This document shows positions 34,356 to 44,718 of a stretch of 64,000 nucleotides of DNA, piece by piece. The position numbers and the translations under genes are program-made. Position 1 is the first letter of the stretch. Every line of letters begins with the position of its first letter. Source of the stretch: Hemerocallis citrina (taxonomy: Eukaryota; Streptophyta; Magnoliopsida; Asparagales; Asphodelaceae); contig CM030362.1 of NCBI GenBank assembly GCA_017893485.1, forward strand, positions 35,533,565-35,597,564. The letters are read 5' to 3'. The notes below the pieces were generated by a model. That model searched no databases. It saw only the letters and a program-made list of their open reading frames with translations, and was not told the origin of the DNA.

Positions 34356-34964
34356 GTTAGTTTCTTCCCTTAATTATTTCCTACACTTTTTTGTTTACTG
34401 TAGTTCCTAATCTTCGTGTTGCATAAGGTAAATTGATATTTACTACAATTACACCCTATGTTTGCCGTTAATTGCCGCTAATTTAATACTTCTTTTTTTT
34501 GCCAGATTGTCATCTACACTCAGACTCATTATGTATATATTGACAGTTTAACTTTTGGTAGGGTGATGAAGAACATGTTGGGTTGAAACTATTGAGTTAA
34601 AAGGCATTGTTCTCTTTGAAAGGTATTGGTTTCAAAACTCTTACTATTTGTTTATTTAATTATCATGGTTTTGATTGATTATAGAAAAACTCTTACTGTT
34701 TGTTTAGGCTCACTGTTTGGTCCCATATTGAAGACTCGAAGCAATGTGTTTTCCTACAACCCTGTATTTTTTTTCGTAATTCGGTTGGTTGGTGTATATT
34801 TTGATGGAGGATGTAATAGTTGTAATATTTATTATTGTGGGAGATGATGTAAGTATCTGTATATGATAATGACATAATATAGTTATGTTAATACTCGTAC
34901 CCGCAAAGTTGTGGAGTATTGGGTTCTGTATTTGGTTTTTCAAAGGTTTTTCAAAGGTTGTTCT

Positions 34965-35530
34965 TAAAATCCATTACGTTTTCAAACAAAATTTTGGTTT
35001 TTATTTTGTATCTTGCAACCTATTATGATTTTTTCTCCCAGAGCCTTATATATATGATGCTTGTGTGATGTTTCTTGGTTTGGCCTGGGGAGAATTGATA
35101 TTGACTGCCAGTGATGTTATATTTTTAATTGTTAGCATAATTTCATAAGCAATTGCTGCAAAAGGGCTAATATTTTAGGGGGGTTCTGTCGAAGTTTTTA
35201 CTAAAATTTCAAAAATACTATTACGTTTTCAAACAAAATCTTGGTTTTTATTTTGTATCTTAAATCATTTGAAGATTTTTCCCCCTTGAGCCTTATATAT
35301 ATGATGCCTGTATGATGTTGCTTGGATTGGCCTGGGGAGGATTCATATTGATTGCCTGTGATGTTATTTTTTTAATTGTGAGCAGAATTTCGTAAGGAAT
35401 TGCTGTAAAATGGCTAATATTTAAGCTGAGATTTTGTCGAAATTTTTACTACAATTTCTAAAAAACTATTACGTTTTAAACGAAATCTTTGTTTTTTTTT
35501 ATATTTATTTTGGGTAATATGAAATTTTAG
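34965..35530. repeat. Tandem repeat of about 248 bp near the 3' end of element A
   Basis: TTACGTTTTCAAACAAAAT recurs near 34974, 35221 and (TTACGTTTTAAACGAAATC) 35469. Between them CCTTATATATATGATGC and TTGGCCTGGGGAG are repeated in order. Two full copies and a partial third, placed just before the Helitron 3' hairpin. Confidence 0.8.
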
Positions 35531-35835
35531 GGGAGACTGTCAAAATTTTTACTAAACAACATAATTAATTAATCATGCTTCGCGATGACGTGCCGTAGGC
35601 ATGTGTCCACGGGCATACCTAGTATATATATATATGGAAACATGGACTCTTATACCTCATGACTTTTATTTTTCACCATATACTAATGGAAACATGGACA
35701 TTTATTTACAACTAATTATTGTCATACTACTCAAACTTCAACTACATAATTGTTGATTTACTGTTTACAAGGCTTTTTATATGTTGTATCGTTCTGAAGA
35801 CGTGCCGTAGGCACATGCCCACAGGCAAATATAGT

Positions 35836-35933
35836 ATATAATAAAACACAAAAAAAGCTATCGAGTGGCTCTCCTTCAATCCTCCCAAAATTAAGGCCCA
35901 GATCTATCTCACAAAACACATCCCCCCCACCCC

Positions 35934-35970
<37 letters not shown>

Positions 35971-36043
35971 GTTTCCCCCAAAACTCAAATTCAAATCTCC
36001 CCACCCGAAACAACTCATTTATTTATTTAATTATTTTTCTCTT

Positions 36044-36091
<48 letters not shown>

Positions 36092-37714
36092 ATTAAAAAA
36101 TTAAGAAAATAAAAATTTTACAAATTTTTAAAAAATAAAAAAATTTGAAAACTAAAAAAAATTAAAAATGGTAAAACTTTAAAAATAATTCAAAAATTCA
36201 AGAAAATCAAAAACTTATAAAAAATGTAAAAAATATATATATATATTTTAAAATATTTAAATATTTTAAAATTTTAAAAAATTTATTATTTTTAATTTTT
36301 TTGAAATTTTAGAAATTTTGAAAATTTTAAAAAAAATTTAAAAATAAAAAACCAATTTAAAAAAAAGTTAAAATTTTGATAATTTGAAAAATTTTAAAAT
36401 TTTGAAATTTGAAAATTGAAAAATTTTAAATTTTGAAATTTAAAATTTTTTAAAATTTGAAAATTTGAAAATCTCAAAGCAAATCTAAATCCAAATCCAA
36501 TGCCGAACCCCAATCAAGAGGTCGTCGCTGATATCTGATCCGCTGCTAATTCCGTATCAGTGACTCCCCTCCATCAAATCGAGCGCGAATATCAAGCGAC
36601 TCCGTATCGGCGACTCCCCTCCACCGAATCGAGAGCCTTAATGCGATGCGACGACTCTAATTTCATTTCATTAACCGAATTCTCATTCTGATTTTTATTT
36701 TTTTGTGTGCAGGAGATTACTCAGTTTTTTGCTGACTCGAATTTTGTGTGTGCATGAGATTTAAGTTCAGAGCGGTATGATTGTTTTATTTTTGGGTTCA
36801 AAAAATTTTAATTTGGTGATTTATTTGATGAATTTTTTATTGGTTTTGTTTTAAGGTGTACGCAAGTGAGAGATGGATTATTTTGTGACCTCAATTAGGG
36901 CATCCAAACCATAGCGGGGCAGGTAAGCTAACTAGCAACCTAAAATAACTTGGCAAATATGCAACATTAATTTCTTTACTACATGAGAAAATACTATCGT
37001 GAAGTGTTCCTTTCACTGATTATTAGAAATCATGGATAACATAACATATAAGAACTTTTAGTGTATGTTTGAATATATAGGATTGGGATGACTAGAGTTT
37101 ACCAGTGAAGAGTGCAAACTCTCTACTCAAGAAAGACAGCTAAAGTAAATTTGTTATTTATCCATTTTGATTTTTTTATAAAGGTGTAATGGGAAGACAA
37201 AATGAATATAAAAGAAATGATTAGCTTGGATTAGAAATTTGAGAACTTCATGTATTTCATTTTGGATGAAATAATAATAAGAGGTATTTTAATTGCAAAC
37301 TGAGTCTCAGACAAACAAATATTTAGATTATTGGTATTGTAGATACCTTCACACACGTACTTGCGTTACCATTGTATTTAGACATGCTCATAGTGGTTAT
37401 GGGATTAGAGTAAGCTCTATAAAACCTATATGATAATGTCCTTGCATAACTATTACAAGCATCTAAATGTGATGCTGAAGTTAAAAAAAACTCTATGCAG
37501 TGTTTCTAACAAATTATACGCATTTCAGGTAAGTTCAAGATAATGATCAAGAAGGCGATGGTTGAGCTTAAAAGTAGATATACATACTGCTTTCTCATAT
37601 AATATGTTTGCTACTTCAATTAATTTGCTGGACCTCCAAAACTATTTTATATAATCAAACCAGGTGCACCGTTCCGAAGACGTGTCGTAGGCACGTGTCA
37701 TCGGGCAAACCTAG
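35836..37714 (+). mobile_element. Helitron-like element C
   Basis: Starts with ATATAATAAAACACAAAA and GCTATCGAGTGGCTCTCC, matching the 5' segments of A and B. Ends with hairpin GACGTGTCGTAGGCACGTGTC, then GGGCAAACCTAG at 37714 followed by T. Its interior has an AC run at 35935-35969, a CT run at 36049-36087, an almost pure A/T tract to 36475, then a leader-like segment with CCGTATCAGTGACTCCCCTC repeated as CCGTATCGGCGACTCCCCTC. No coding domain was recognised. Confidence 0.6.
36088..36475. repeat. Almost pure A/T low-complexity tract
   Basis: About 390 bp in which C and G are rare and isolated, made of AAATTTT, TTTGAAAATTT and TTTAAAATTTT words without a strict period. Could act as a matrix-attachment-like, easily unwound region. 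Confidence 0.8.
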
Positions 37715-37734
37715 TATATATATATTCTATTCTT

Positions 37735-37762
37735 AATACGGGATGTTACAGGTGGTAGTAAG

Positions 37763-37804
<42 letters not shown>

Positions 37805-37992
37805 ATAGCAAGTGGCACTATAGAGATTTCTATAGGGAGATTTATATGGAGTTGGAGGGGGGCCCACGGGGAAAGAGACAACAATGGAAAAAAGTTGCTG
37901 CTGCTGCTCTGGCTGCTGACGTCAGCCATGATGTGGGGCCCGCCCAGGATTGAAGACAGGGAGCGCCTATATATACCACCTGTAACATCCCG

Positions 37993-37996
<4 letters not shown>
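37735..37996. mobile_element. Short element with perfect 23-bp terminal inverted repeats
   Basis: AATACGGGATGTTACAGGTG (continuing GTA) at 37735-37757 is inverted at 37974-37996. Total 262 bp with an AT run inside. The TIR includes TGTTACA/TGTAACA, so an alternative reading is two outward-facing LTR ends around a short segment. The core has GGGGCCCACGGGG and CTGCTGCTGCTCTGGCTGCTG. Confidence 0.65.

Positions 37997-37997
<1 letters not shown>

Positions 37998-38053
<56 letters not shown>
37998..38053. repeat. (AT)n microsatellite
   Basis: Pure AT run immediately right of the 262-bp element and left of the LTR-like end at 38055. Confidence 0.95.
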
Positions 38054-38056
<3 letters not shown>

Positions 38057-40895
38057 TCACGCCCCGCTTCTCAAAAAGAGAATATGGAATACGGATACGT
38101 GACTAAGCCTAGCGAATAATTTTCATCATCCATAAGCTGTTCGGAATCTTTACAACATCTCACAAGAATAATCAGAGCCGGAAGCAAAAAAATTCAACCA
38201 AGCATGCATTTATGAATCAAAATACCAACAAATTTACTTGAAACAAAATATATTAATCTCAAATAATCCAGATCTGAATGAGTCAAATATCATGGGTCAC
38301 ATTGCCCAAATACAAATAATCCAACTAATCAAGTACAATTGTTCAAAGTAGGAAATAATAATAATAGCAAGAAATCATGATAGCAAAACTCCAGCATCTA
38401 GTATTTCATCTTGCCTATTCCATCTGGCAGCTGATCTCCAAAATATGCAATTTAATAAATTACAGGAAGAGGAAAAAGAAAAGAAACTCCCGTCAATGCA
38501 AGTTACGGGCCGCTTATAGTGCATGATACAAGTACATGGAAAAAGGGTAAACAACTAACATGGAACACGTATGATAACAAAATATAACAACTAGCATGGC
38601 AAGATAAACAAGTGTAAGTAGCATGTATCAAGTGTCAAGTAAACAAGTATCATGTAAACAAGCAACAAGTATCAAGTATCGTGTAAACAAGTATCAAGTG
38701 TCATGTATCAAGTATCATGTATCATGTAGTCAAGTATCAAGTATCATGTTCAAGTGTCATGGTCAAGTCTTGTAGTTATTACTATCTAGGTAGCACTTCA
38801 TGCGCCCCAGCTTTTATCACATGGTTGCTACATTCAAACAATTTCGTTTAGATTTCGTACGGAATTCTATAGGTCATGTACTCGGGTATCACAGAATCAC
38901 AAAACTTGGTCGGTAACTTGATCGGTAACAGAAATTAACTTGATCGGTAACTTGATCGGTAAACTTGATCGGTAACAGAAATTAACTTGATTGGTAACAG
39001 AAATTAACTTGATCGGTAAACATGTCATACAGGAAACACAAGTCCCCTTCTGTACAGGCTCCTATATTGTCCACTACTAGATCATTCCCTTAACCCCGGC
39101 TTGGTTATTTGTTATTATTAATCAAACAAGCATGTGTGTCTCTCAGACAGGGCAAATATAACATGGTATAATCAAGTAATAAGTTCAGGTTGCAAGATAA
39201 ACATGTACATGTGATAAACAACACATAACAGGATGGAACAACAAAAATTCTAGTTCAGGACAGCAAGACAGTACTGCACTAAATCTGGAATTCCCGTTGC
39301 TAAAAAATTGTAAATCTGGATCCGTCGAAGAATTTGAAAAATAGAATCCCGTCCGAATCCAGAAAATATATACAATAAATATGGTATTTCACAAAAATAA
39401 GTCTCGAAACTGATTTGAATCCAAGAAACATGTTCAGTCAGAAATCAGAAGATTGTATTCAAGAACAGGAAGACAGCATGAAAACTCATTAATTAAATCT
39501 ACGAAAAATCTGGATATTCCCCTATATGTGTAGTAACAGAAAATTAAGTTTCATAATTTTCCAACAAAAATAGAGTAGTAAGTAAAATCAAAAAACATCA
39601 AGAAACGACAGTTTTGTAAATCTGAAATCATAAACACTGTAGTACAAAAACAGCAATATCTCCCAAATCATAAATCGAAATCCAAATTCGTCGAAAGGGT
39701 GATGAAATAGATACAGGAGGCTAACTTTCATATTCAGAAATATTTTAGAAACAACAAGTAGAATTATGTCGAAAACCAGGTTCTTTACTGAACAGTAGTA
39801 AAATTCTGCATGTAAAATCTTTATTTGCAAGCATGAAAATGTTTATAAAACTCCTCAAATAAATCCACCAAAATTTTGGGTAAACCCCAATCAAGTCGAT
39901 AAGTACTGAGCAAAATAATAATTTTAACACAAGAATAAAAATAGATTACTTTTCAGAATTCATAGAAAACAAAATCTGTAAACCACTCTACACCTCTGTA
40001 GTAATATCGATATAACTCACAACTCGTAAATCGAAACTGAGATCCGTCAAAAGGGTTGGAAAATAGACAGAATCCTCTACAGTTCATATTCACAAAATAT
40101 TTTCAAATACTGACCTTAATAGGGTCTAATATACTGATCAAAATGGAAAACCGGCAAAAACTGAAAATATCTCATGCTCACAAAATCCACTAGTTCACAT
40201 AGAACTCATCCAAAACACAACCAAACATGAAATACAGTGTACTAGATGTCCAAGAAACATGATATAGGGTATTTCACAAGTCCAAGACAAGTCTATCACG
40301 AATAACACGAACGAGCACAAAATATCATATGAACAACACACATATATACAAAAATAAGTGGTCAATCCTAGGTTATATCTTGTCATGTATGTTGTGAGGA
40401 AACTATGGTCGAATCAACATAATAGAGACAATATATAACAGAGGATTCACACACGAATTATCTCTAGAATCCAACTACACTACAAGCGGTACTTAGTACT
40501 TGCATTTACAAAGGAATTTAATACAAGTTACTTGCCTGAAAGACGACGACGGAAACTGTGCAAGGACAAGAATAACGGGAACGGATTCCCGGGAAAACGA
40601 ACACAACGAACGGATCACGAACCAATCACGAACACAAACCAACGTACGGGAGATCAAGATCAACAAGATCGGACGGTCCAGATCAAGGTGATGATGAAGT
40701 TGATGATGATCGCGATCGAACGACCAATATCACCCTGATGGTGACAAACAAGATGATGATGATCAAAGTAGATCCGACGGCCGAGATCAAGGGATCAAGA
40801 TCACGGTGATCGACGGCCAGGAATCAGTCAATCAAGATCAAGATCACAATCAAATGTACGGCCCACAATCAAATGATCAACACTTGATCAAAACA
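38054..40895 (-). mobile_element. LTR-like fragment, minus strand, probably Tekay-type
   Basis: On the minus strand the right-hand terminus reads GAGAAGCGGGGCGTGACTG, the same type of end as GGGGCGTTACA in 21459-24109. The body contains simple expansions: CAAGTATCAAGTATCATGTA words at 38600-38760 and ACTTGATCGGTAACAGAAAT repeats at 38920-39020. No coding capacity. The start of the LTR is missing where it meets the copia fragment near 40895; that junction is estimated. Confidence 0.4.
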
Positions 40896-41759
40896 ACCCA
40901 TCAATGGTACTGGCTTCGGCGACTGCGAGCGGTGGGACTGGCGGCAAGGCGGGGGATCACCGGGAGGGGCTGCACTGGGCTGAGGTGACTGTTGTTGCTG
41001 CAGTCGGGAGAAGCATAGGCCAGACCACAGGCGGCACTGCACCGTAGGGGCCTAGGGGGTACCGGAGGCGACTGGCTGGCCGGAGTGACGGGCATGGCCG
41101 AGGATGTGAGGGAAGAAGCACTGCGAGCGCTGCTATGACTGAGATCACAATGTGGAGGAAGATGCTGCTGGTGCCTGGATCGGGGTGGGGGGTAGGGCGG
41201 TGCTACTGGTGGCGGAAGTAGAGGTGGAGTATGGTGATGAGTGATGTAAGGAGAAGGTAGGAGGCCAGAGGAAGACTGAAATGGCACTGCTGCTTGTTGA
41301 ATCTGGAGGAAGAACGAGAGGTGGTTGCATCGGGGAAGTCAGTGGAGGCAGAAATATGTGGGAGAGACTGAGATGCCATCAAGAAGTAATACCTATATAT
41401 ATATATATTAATTTTATTTATTTATTTATTTTTTTGACTTTTTTTTGACTTTTACACGGAAGAGAAGAAGAACAATAGAGTATGTGGGTAGTAGAAGAGA
41501 AAAGAGAAGGAAAAAAAAATTAGGACTGTGGCGGGAGCAGGCTGGGGGCGGCGAGGTCTTGATCTGGACTGCTGTTGACGATGACGGCGTTGGTGGGATG
41601 GGGTTTCGACGATGGCGGTGGCGTCCAAAGGGATCTAGACGATGATGGCGGTGGCCGGCTGGGAGCTTCTTCTTGATGATCGGTAGATGGATGGTGAGTT
41701 GCCGATGGTTTCTTCGTGATGATGATGCCGATGGGTTGCTTCTTCTTGATGGATTGCAG

Positions 41760-41790
<31 letters not shown>

Positions 41791-41940
41791 GGAATTCTAG
41801 GGTTTTGGGAAGAATGGAAAATTTGTATAATCTAGATGTTGGGATTTGAGATTTTTTTTTCTTTTTTTTTCTTTTCTTTTCTTTTTTTTTTGTAGAGAAA
41901 ATTTAAGAAAGAAAAATTTGGATAATTGACTCTGATACCA
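40896..41940 (-). mobile_element. Truncated copia element, 5' internal part
   Basis: Leader and possible start of gag of the copia element whose 5' LTR is 41941-42078. A minus-strand ATG at 41379 opens MASQSLPHISASTDFPDATT, which soon shifts into a proline/serine-rich frame (41287-40901). No protease, integrase or RT is present. Includes a T homopolymer at 41763-41790. The left side is cut near 40895. Confidence 0.5.
41920..41940 (-). promoter_or_regulatory. Primer binding site (tRNA-Met), minus strand
   Basis: On the minus strand TGGTATCAGAGTCAATT follows the LTR end TATCTTAACA. It fixes the orientation of the truncated copia element. Confidence 0.85.
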
Positions 41941-42078
41941 TGTTAAGATAAATCAGAGAGAATGAAAACAATACCGAATATTGAATTGAGTTTAACCAAG
42001 TACAATACCACCTATATATAGGAGGTGAACAAATATCAAAACAACTCTACCACCAATATGGGACTATAATATCTAACA
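41941..42078 (-). repeat. 5' LTR of the truncated copia element
   Basis: 138 bp. On the minus strand TGTTAGATATTATAGTCCC...TTTATCTTAACA, with CCTATATATAGGTGG as probable promoter. Similar in length and start to the LTR at 13710-13851, so it is a related family. No mate LTR is in the window. Confidence 0.85.
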
Positions 42079-42159
42079 ATCTCTATCAAAGTTCGGATGA
42101 TAGAGTTATGCCCAGATTACGAAGCGATGTTGAAACTGCCCAGGAAAAATTGTAAGTTA

Positions 42160-42730
42160 AAATCGTTTATAACTTATGCCGTTATTCCTAATAACGACAT
42201 AAACTAGCCTGATGCCGCTATGGACAATAACGACATCAGTATAATCCACAATGTACTCCAAATTTCGTGCAGTTGCATCTACTTCAAGCTCGATTTCTAC
42301 CTTGATGTAGCTAGTATCTCTCAAAACTCAAAACATGAAAGTTGTAGATCTTTTTCTTGGTGTTCCATAGCATTTTGAATCATCTCAATCGGAGTTCGGA
42401 TGATAGAGTTATGCCCAGATTATGAAGCAATGTCGAAACTATAACTGATACTGGACAGTTTCGACATCTCTACGTAATCTGAGAATAACTTTATCATTCG
42501 AACTCCGATTGAGATGATTCAAAATGCTATGGAACACCAAGAAAAATCTCTACAACTTTCATGTTTTGTATTTTGAGAGATACTGCCTGCATCAAGCTCG
42601 AAATAGGGTTTGAAGTTGACACACCTGCACAAAATTTGGATTACATTGTAGTTTCCACTGATTCTGCTATTTTCAATAACGGCATACAGATATATATGCC
42701 GTTATTTAGAATAGCGGCATCAGTTATAAG
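42160..42730. mobile_element. Foldback element with arms of about 270-285 bp
   Basis: Left arm 42160-42447 and right arm 42458-42730 are inverted copies around a loop of about 10-16 bp. Paired words include ATGAAAGTTGTAGA / CTACAACTTTCAT, CTTGGTGTTCCATAGCATTT / AAATGCTATGGAACACCAAG and AATCATCTCAATCGGAGTTC / GAACTCCGATTGAGATGATT. Outer parts carry TGCCGTTATT and AATAACGGCAT words. A partial direct copy of the inner region lies at 42079-42140. Confidence 0.8.
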
Positions 42731-43144
42731 ATTTTTTTTTTTTTACAAATTTTTCATCAAGTCAGAGCTAAGTGAATGTGATATGTATTGATGTTGTGAC
42801 TTCCAATAGCGGTAACAGATTTTTTTTTTCTTTTTCACAGATGTCGCTACTGACAACAACGACATCACAATAATAGATGCTGTTATTGTAAATAGCGTTT
42901 TAACCGACGTGTCCAAAACCGTGTCAGTTGGGTAAATATTATTAAAATTTGATCAGTTTGGTCAGTATTTTCTAAAAAAGGTGGGTCAGTATGGAAAAAA
43001 TGTGTGGGTGGGTGGGGGGGGGGGGGGGGGTTTGGTGGTTTGTTGATCCATTGGCAATAAGCTAATTAACTACACAGACAACGACAAACATCAGTGTTTT
43101 TTAATGATTAAAGCGTGCTTTATGCATATTATACATTAAAACTA
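42731..43144. other. Flank of the foldback element
   Basis: T-rich, with further CAATAGCGGT and GTCGCTACTGACAACAACGAC words resembling the foldback arms, and a G homopolymer at 43013-43030. No gene seen. Confidence 0.5.
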
Positions 43145-43277
43145 CTAGTATTATACACGTGCTGTGCACGTGGAGGAAAATTGGGAGGAATGAAAGGGCA
43201 AAAAAAATATTTATCTGCACGTGCGTTGCACGGGTTGGGTTATGGACAAAGGCTTTCTCCCATTATAGTAGTTGAGA
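43145..43277 (-). mobile_element. Small non-autonomous Helitron (133 bp), minus
   Basis: On the minus strand it begins TCTCAACTACTATAATGGGA after an A and ends with hairpin CACGTGCACAGCACGTG, then TATAATACTAG before a T. TC start, 3' hairpin, CTRR end and A/T insertion context are all present. A second CACGTGCAACGCACGTG-like palindrome lies in its middle. Confidence 0.8.
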
Positions 43278-43539
43278 TAACAATTTGATAAGAAATACAA
43301 CAAACAGGCATTAAGGGGTATGTGTTTTGAATATCGTTACCGTGAGATGAAGCAAACAAATATGCTCCACTGGCCTCCGACAGAATCTACCAAAACATTT
43401 TACATATTAAAATGGTGAAGAAAATGTATTTACAACAGCACTAAAAGCTTCTTCTCGATATTACCATTTCACTGAATTGAAGTAGCAGGGCATTACAGCG
43501 TCAACGTTGATAAACCTCATTGGCAAATAGTCATGTGTT

Positions 43540-44349
43540 AAAGCAATCCACAGTCATTTTTCTCATATGCTATAAAATGGCAGCTACAGTAATAACAAAT
43601 ATAATCGATCGCTGCAGTCGTCGTTTGCTATATTGTTTCTCATTTTTTAGAAATAAGCGAGCGATGGTATATGATATACCGTCTCATCGTTTCAAATAAA
43701 TTTTAAAAAGTTAATTAATTATTAACTATTAAACTATATTAATTAACTAAATTAAATAATATAATAATAACTAAACCTAATTAATTAACTAACTAAACCT
43801 AATTATTACCTAAAACCTACCACTCAGCATTAATGGCAATCCACTCAGCCCTTATATCACGGACGCTACATCATGTACCGTCTGATGATTTTTTCTTTTT
43901 TTTTCTAATCACCCAATCCTGGCTGTTCATTTTTTTTTAAAAAAACAAATTTTAAAAAAAGGAGAGACGGGGTTTGATACCCCGGCCGGGGTATCATTCC
44001 CCGTCTGAGAGAATATAAAAAAAAAATTATTTTTTATTTGGAGAGACGAGGTATCATACCCCGTACGGGATATGTATCCCCGTCCGACCTATTTTTTTTT
44101 AAAAAAAATAAAAATTATTGAGACGGGATATGATATTCCGTCTGAATCGATTAAAAAATTATTAAATCGGAGAGACGGGGTATCATACCCCGTCCTTTAT
44201 AATTTGAGAAAGTTCATTTCGTTTCTCATATTTGAGAAATGAGAATAGAACGTTTGTCAAAAAATGGCAAAATGAGAAACGATTGCAGCGCATCGTTTGC
44301 TATAATATGGCAAAATGGCAGATTTAGAAAACGACTGTGGATGCTCTTA
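43540..44349. mobile_element. Non-autonomous DNA element with subterminal palindromes
   Basis: Left end AAGCAATCCACAGTC and right end GACTGTGGATGCTCTT are inverted with one indel. GCTATAAAATGGCA and TGGCAAAATGGCAG follow inward. The interior has at least five palindromic words such as GACGGGGTATCATACCCCGTC and related forms at 43660, 43860, 43970, 44045, 44123 and 44173. No coding sequence. The target duplication is unclear (TA or TAA). Confidence 0.6.
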
Positions 44350-44705
44350 ACCATTGAAGTCCTTTCTCTCTCTAGAAATTCCATATATATATAGAGAGAG
44401 AGGGAGAGAGAGAGGCTCTCATGCTCCCCCTTTCCCTTCTCCCTCTTCCAAATTCAGCAACCCACACACTCTCTCTTTCCTTTGAGCTTGGGTGGGGAGA
44501 AATCTCTCGTCCACCACTCCTCTCCTCTCCTCCTCTCCCCCTCCATTAGCATTGGTTTAAATATCCAAAATCCGGATCTGATCCAGACCTGACCCGAACC
44601 CGGCATTGGACCGGAACCGATCCGGCCTATCCGAGTCCGGGTCCGGATTCTAAAATGGGATCCGTTGTACTTTTGGATCCGGATCTGTCCAAATGAGACC
44701 CGACC
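44350..44705. other. Pre-insertion segment with repeated CCGGATC words
   Basis: GA and CT tracts, then from 44560 a chain of GATCCGGATC, CCGGAACCGATCCGG and GAGTCCGGGTCCGG words. The same word set continues at 47640-47760 beyond the LTR-like insertion, so the two pieces were contiguous before it. No gene is recognised. Confidence 0.5.
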
Positions 44706-44718
44706 TGTAACATCCCGT

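Larger units (their letters stand above)
27035..35622 (+). mobile_element. Helitron-like element A carrying gene fragments
   Basis: The 5' segment AAAGCTATCAAGCGGCTCTC near 27050 repeats the start of B and C. The 3' end has the hairpin GACGTGCCGTAGGCATGTGTC at 35587-35607, then GGGCATACCTAG ending at 35622 before a T, as expected for Helitron insertion between A and T. Inside are exon-like fragments of at least three unrelated genes, all on the + strand and with splice signals. No Rep/helicase ORF is visible, so the element would be non-autonomous. The 5' terminal TC is not distinct, so the left border is approximate. Confidence 0.6.

Noticed and set aside
40901..41287. Proline-rich ORF of 128 codons, minus strand
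   Set aside because: Low-complexity frame in the leader of a truncated copia element. A second open frame overlaps it and neither has a domain.
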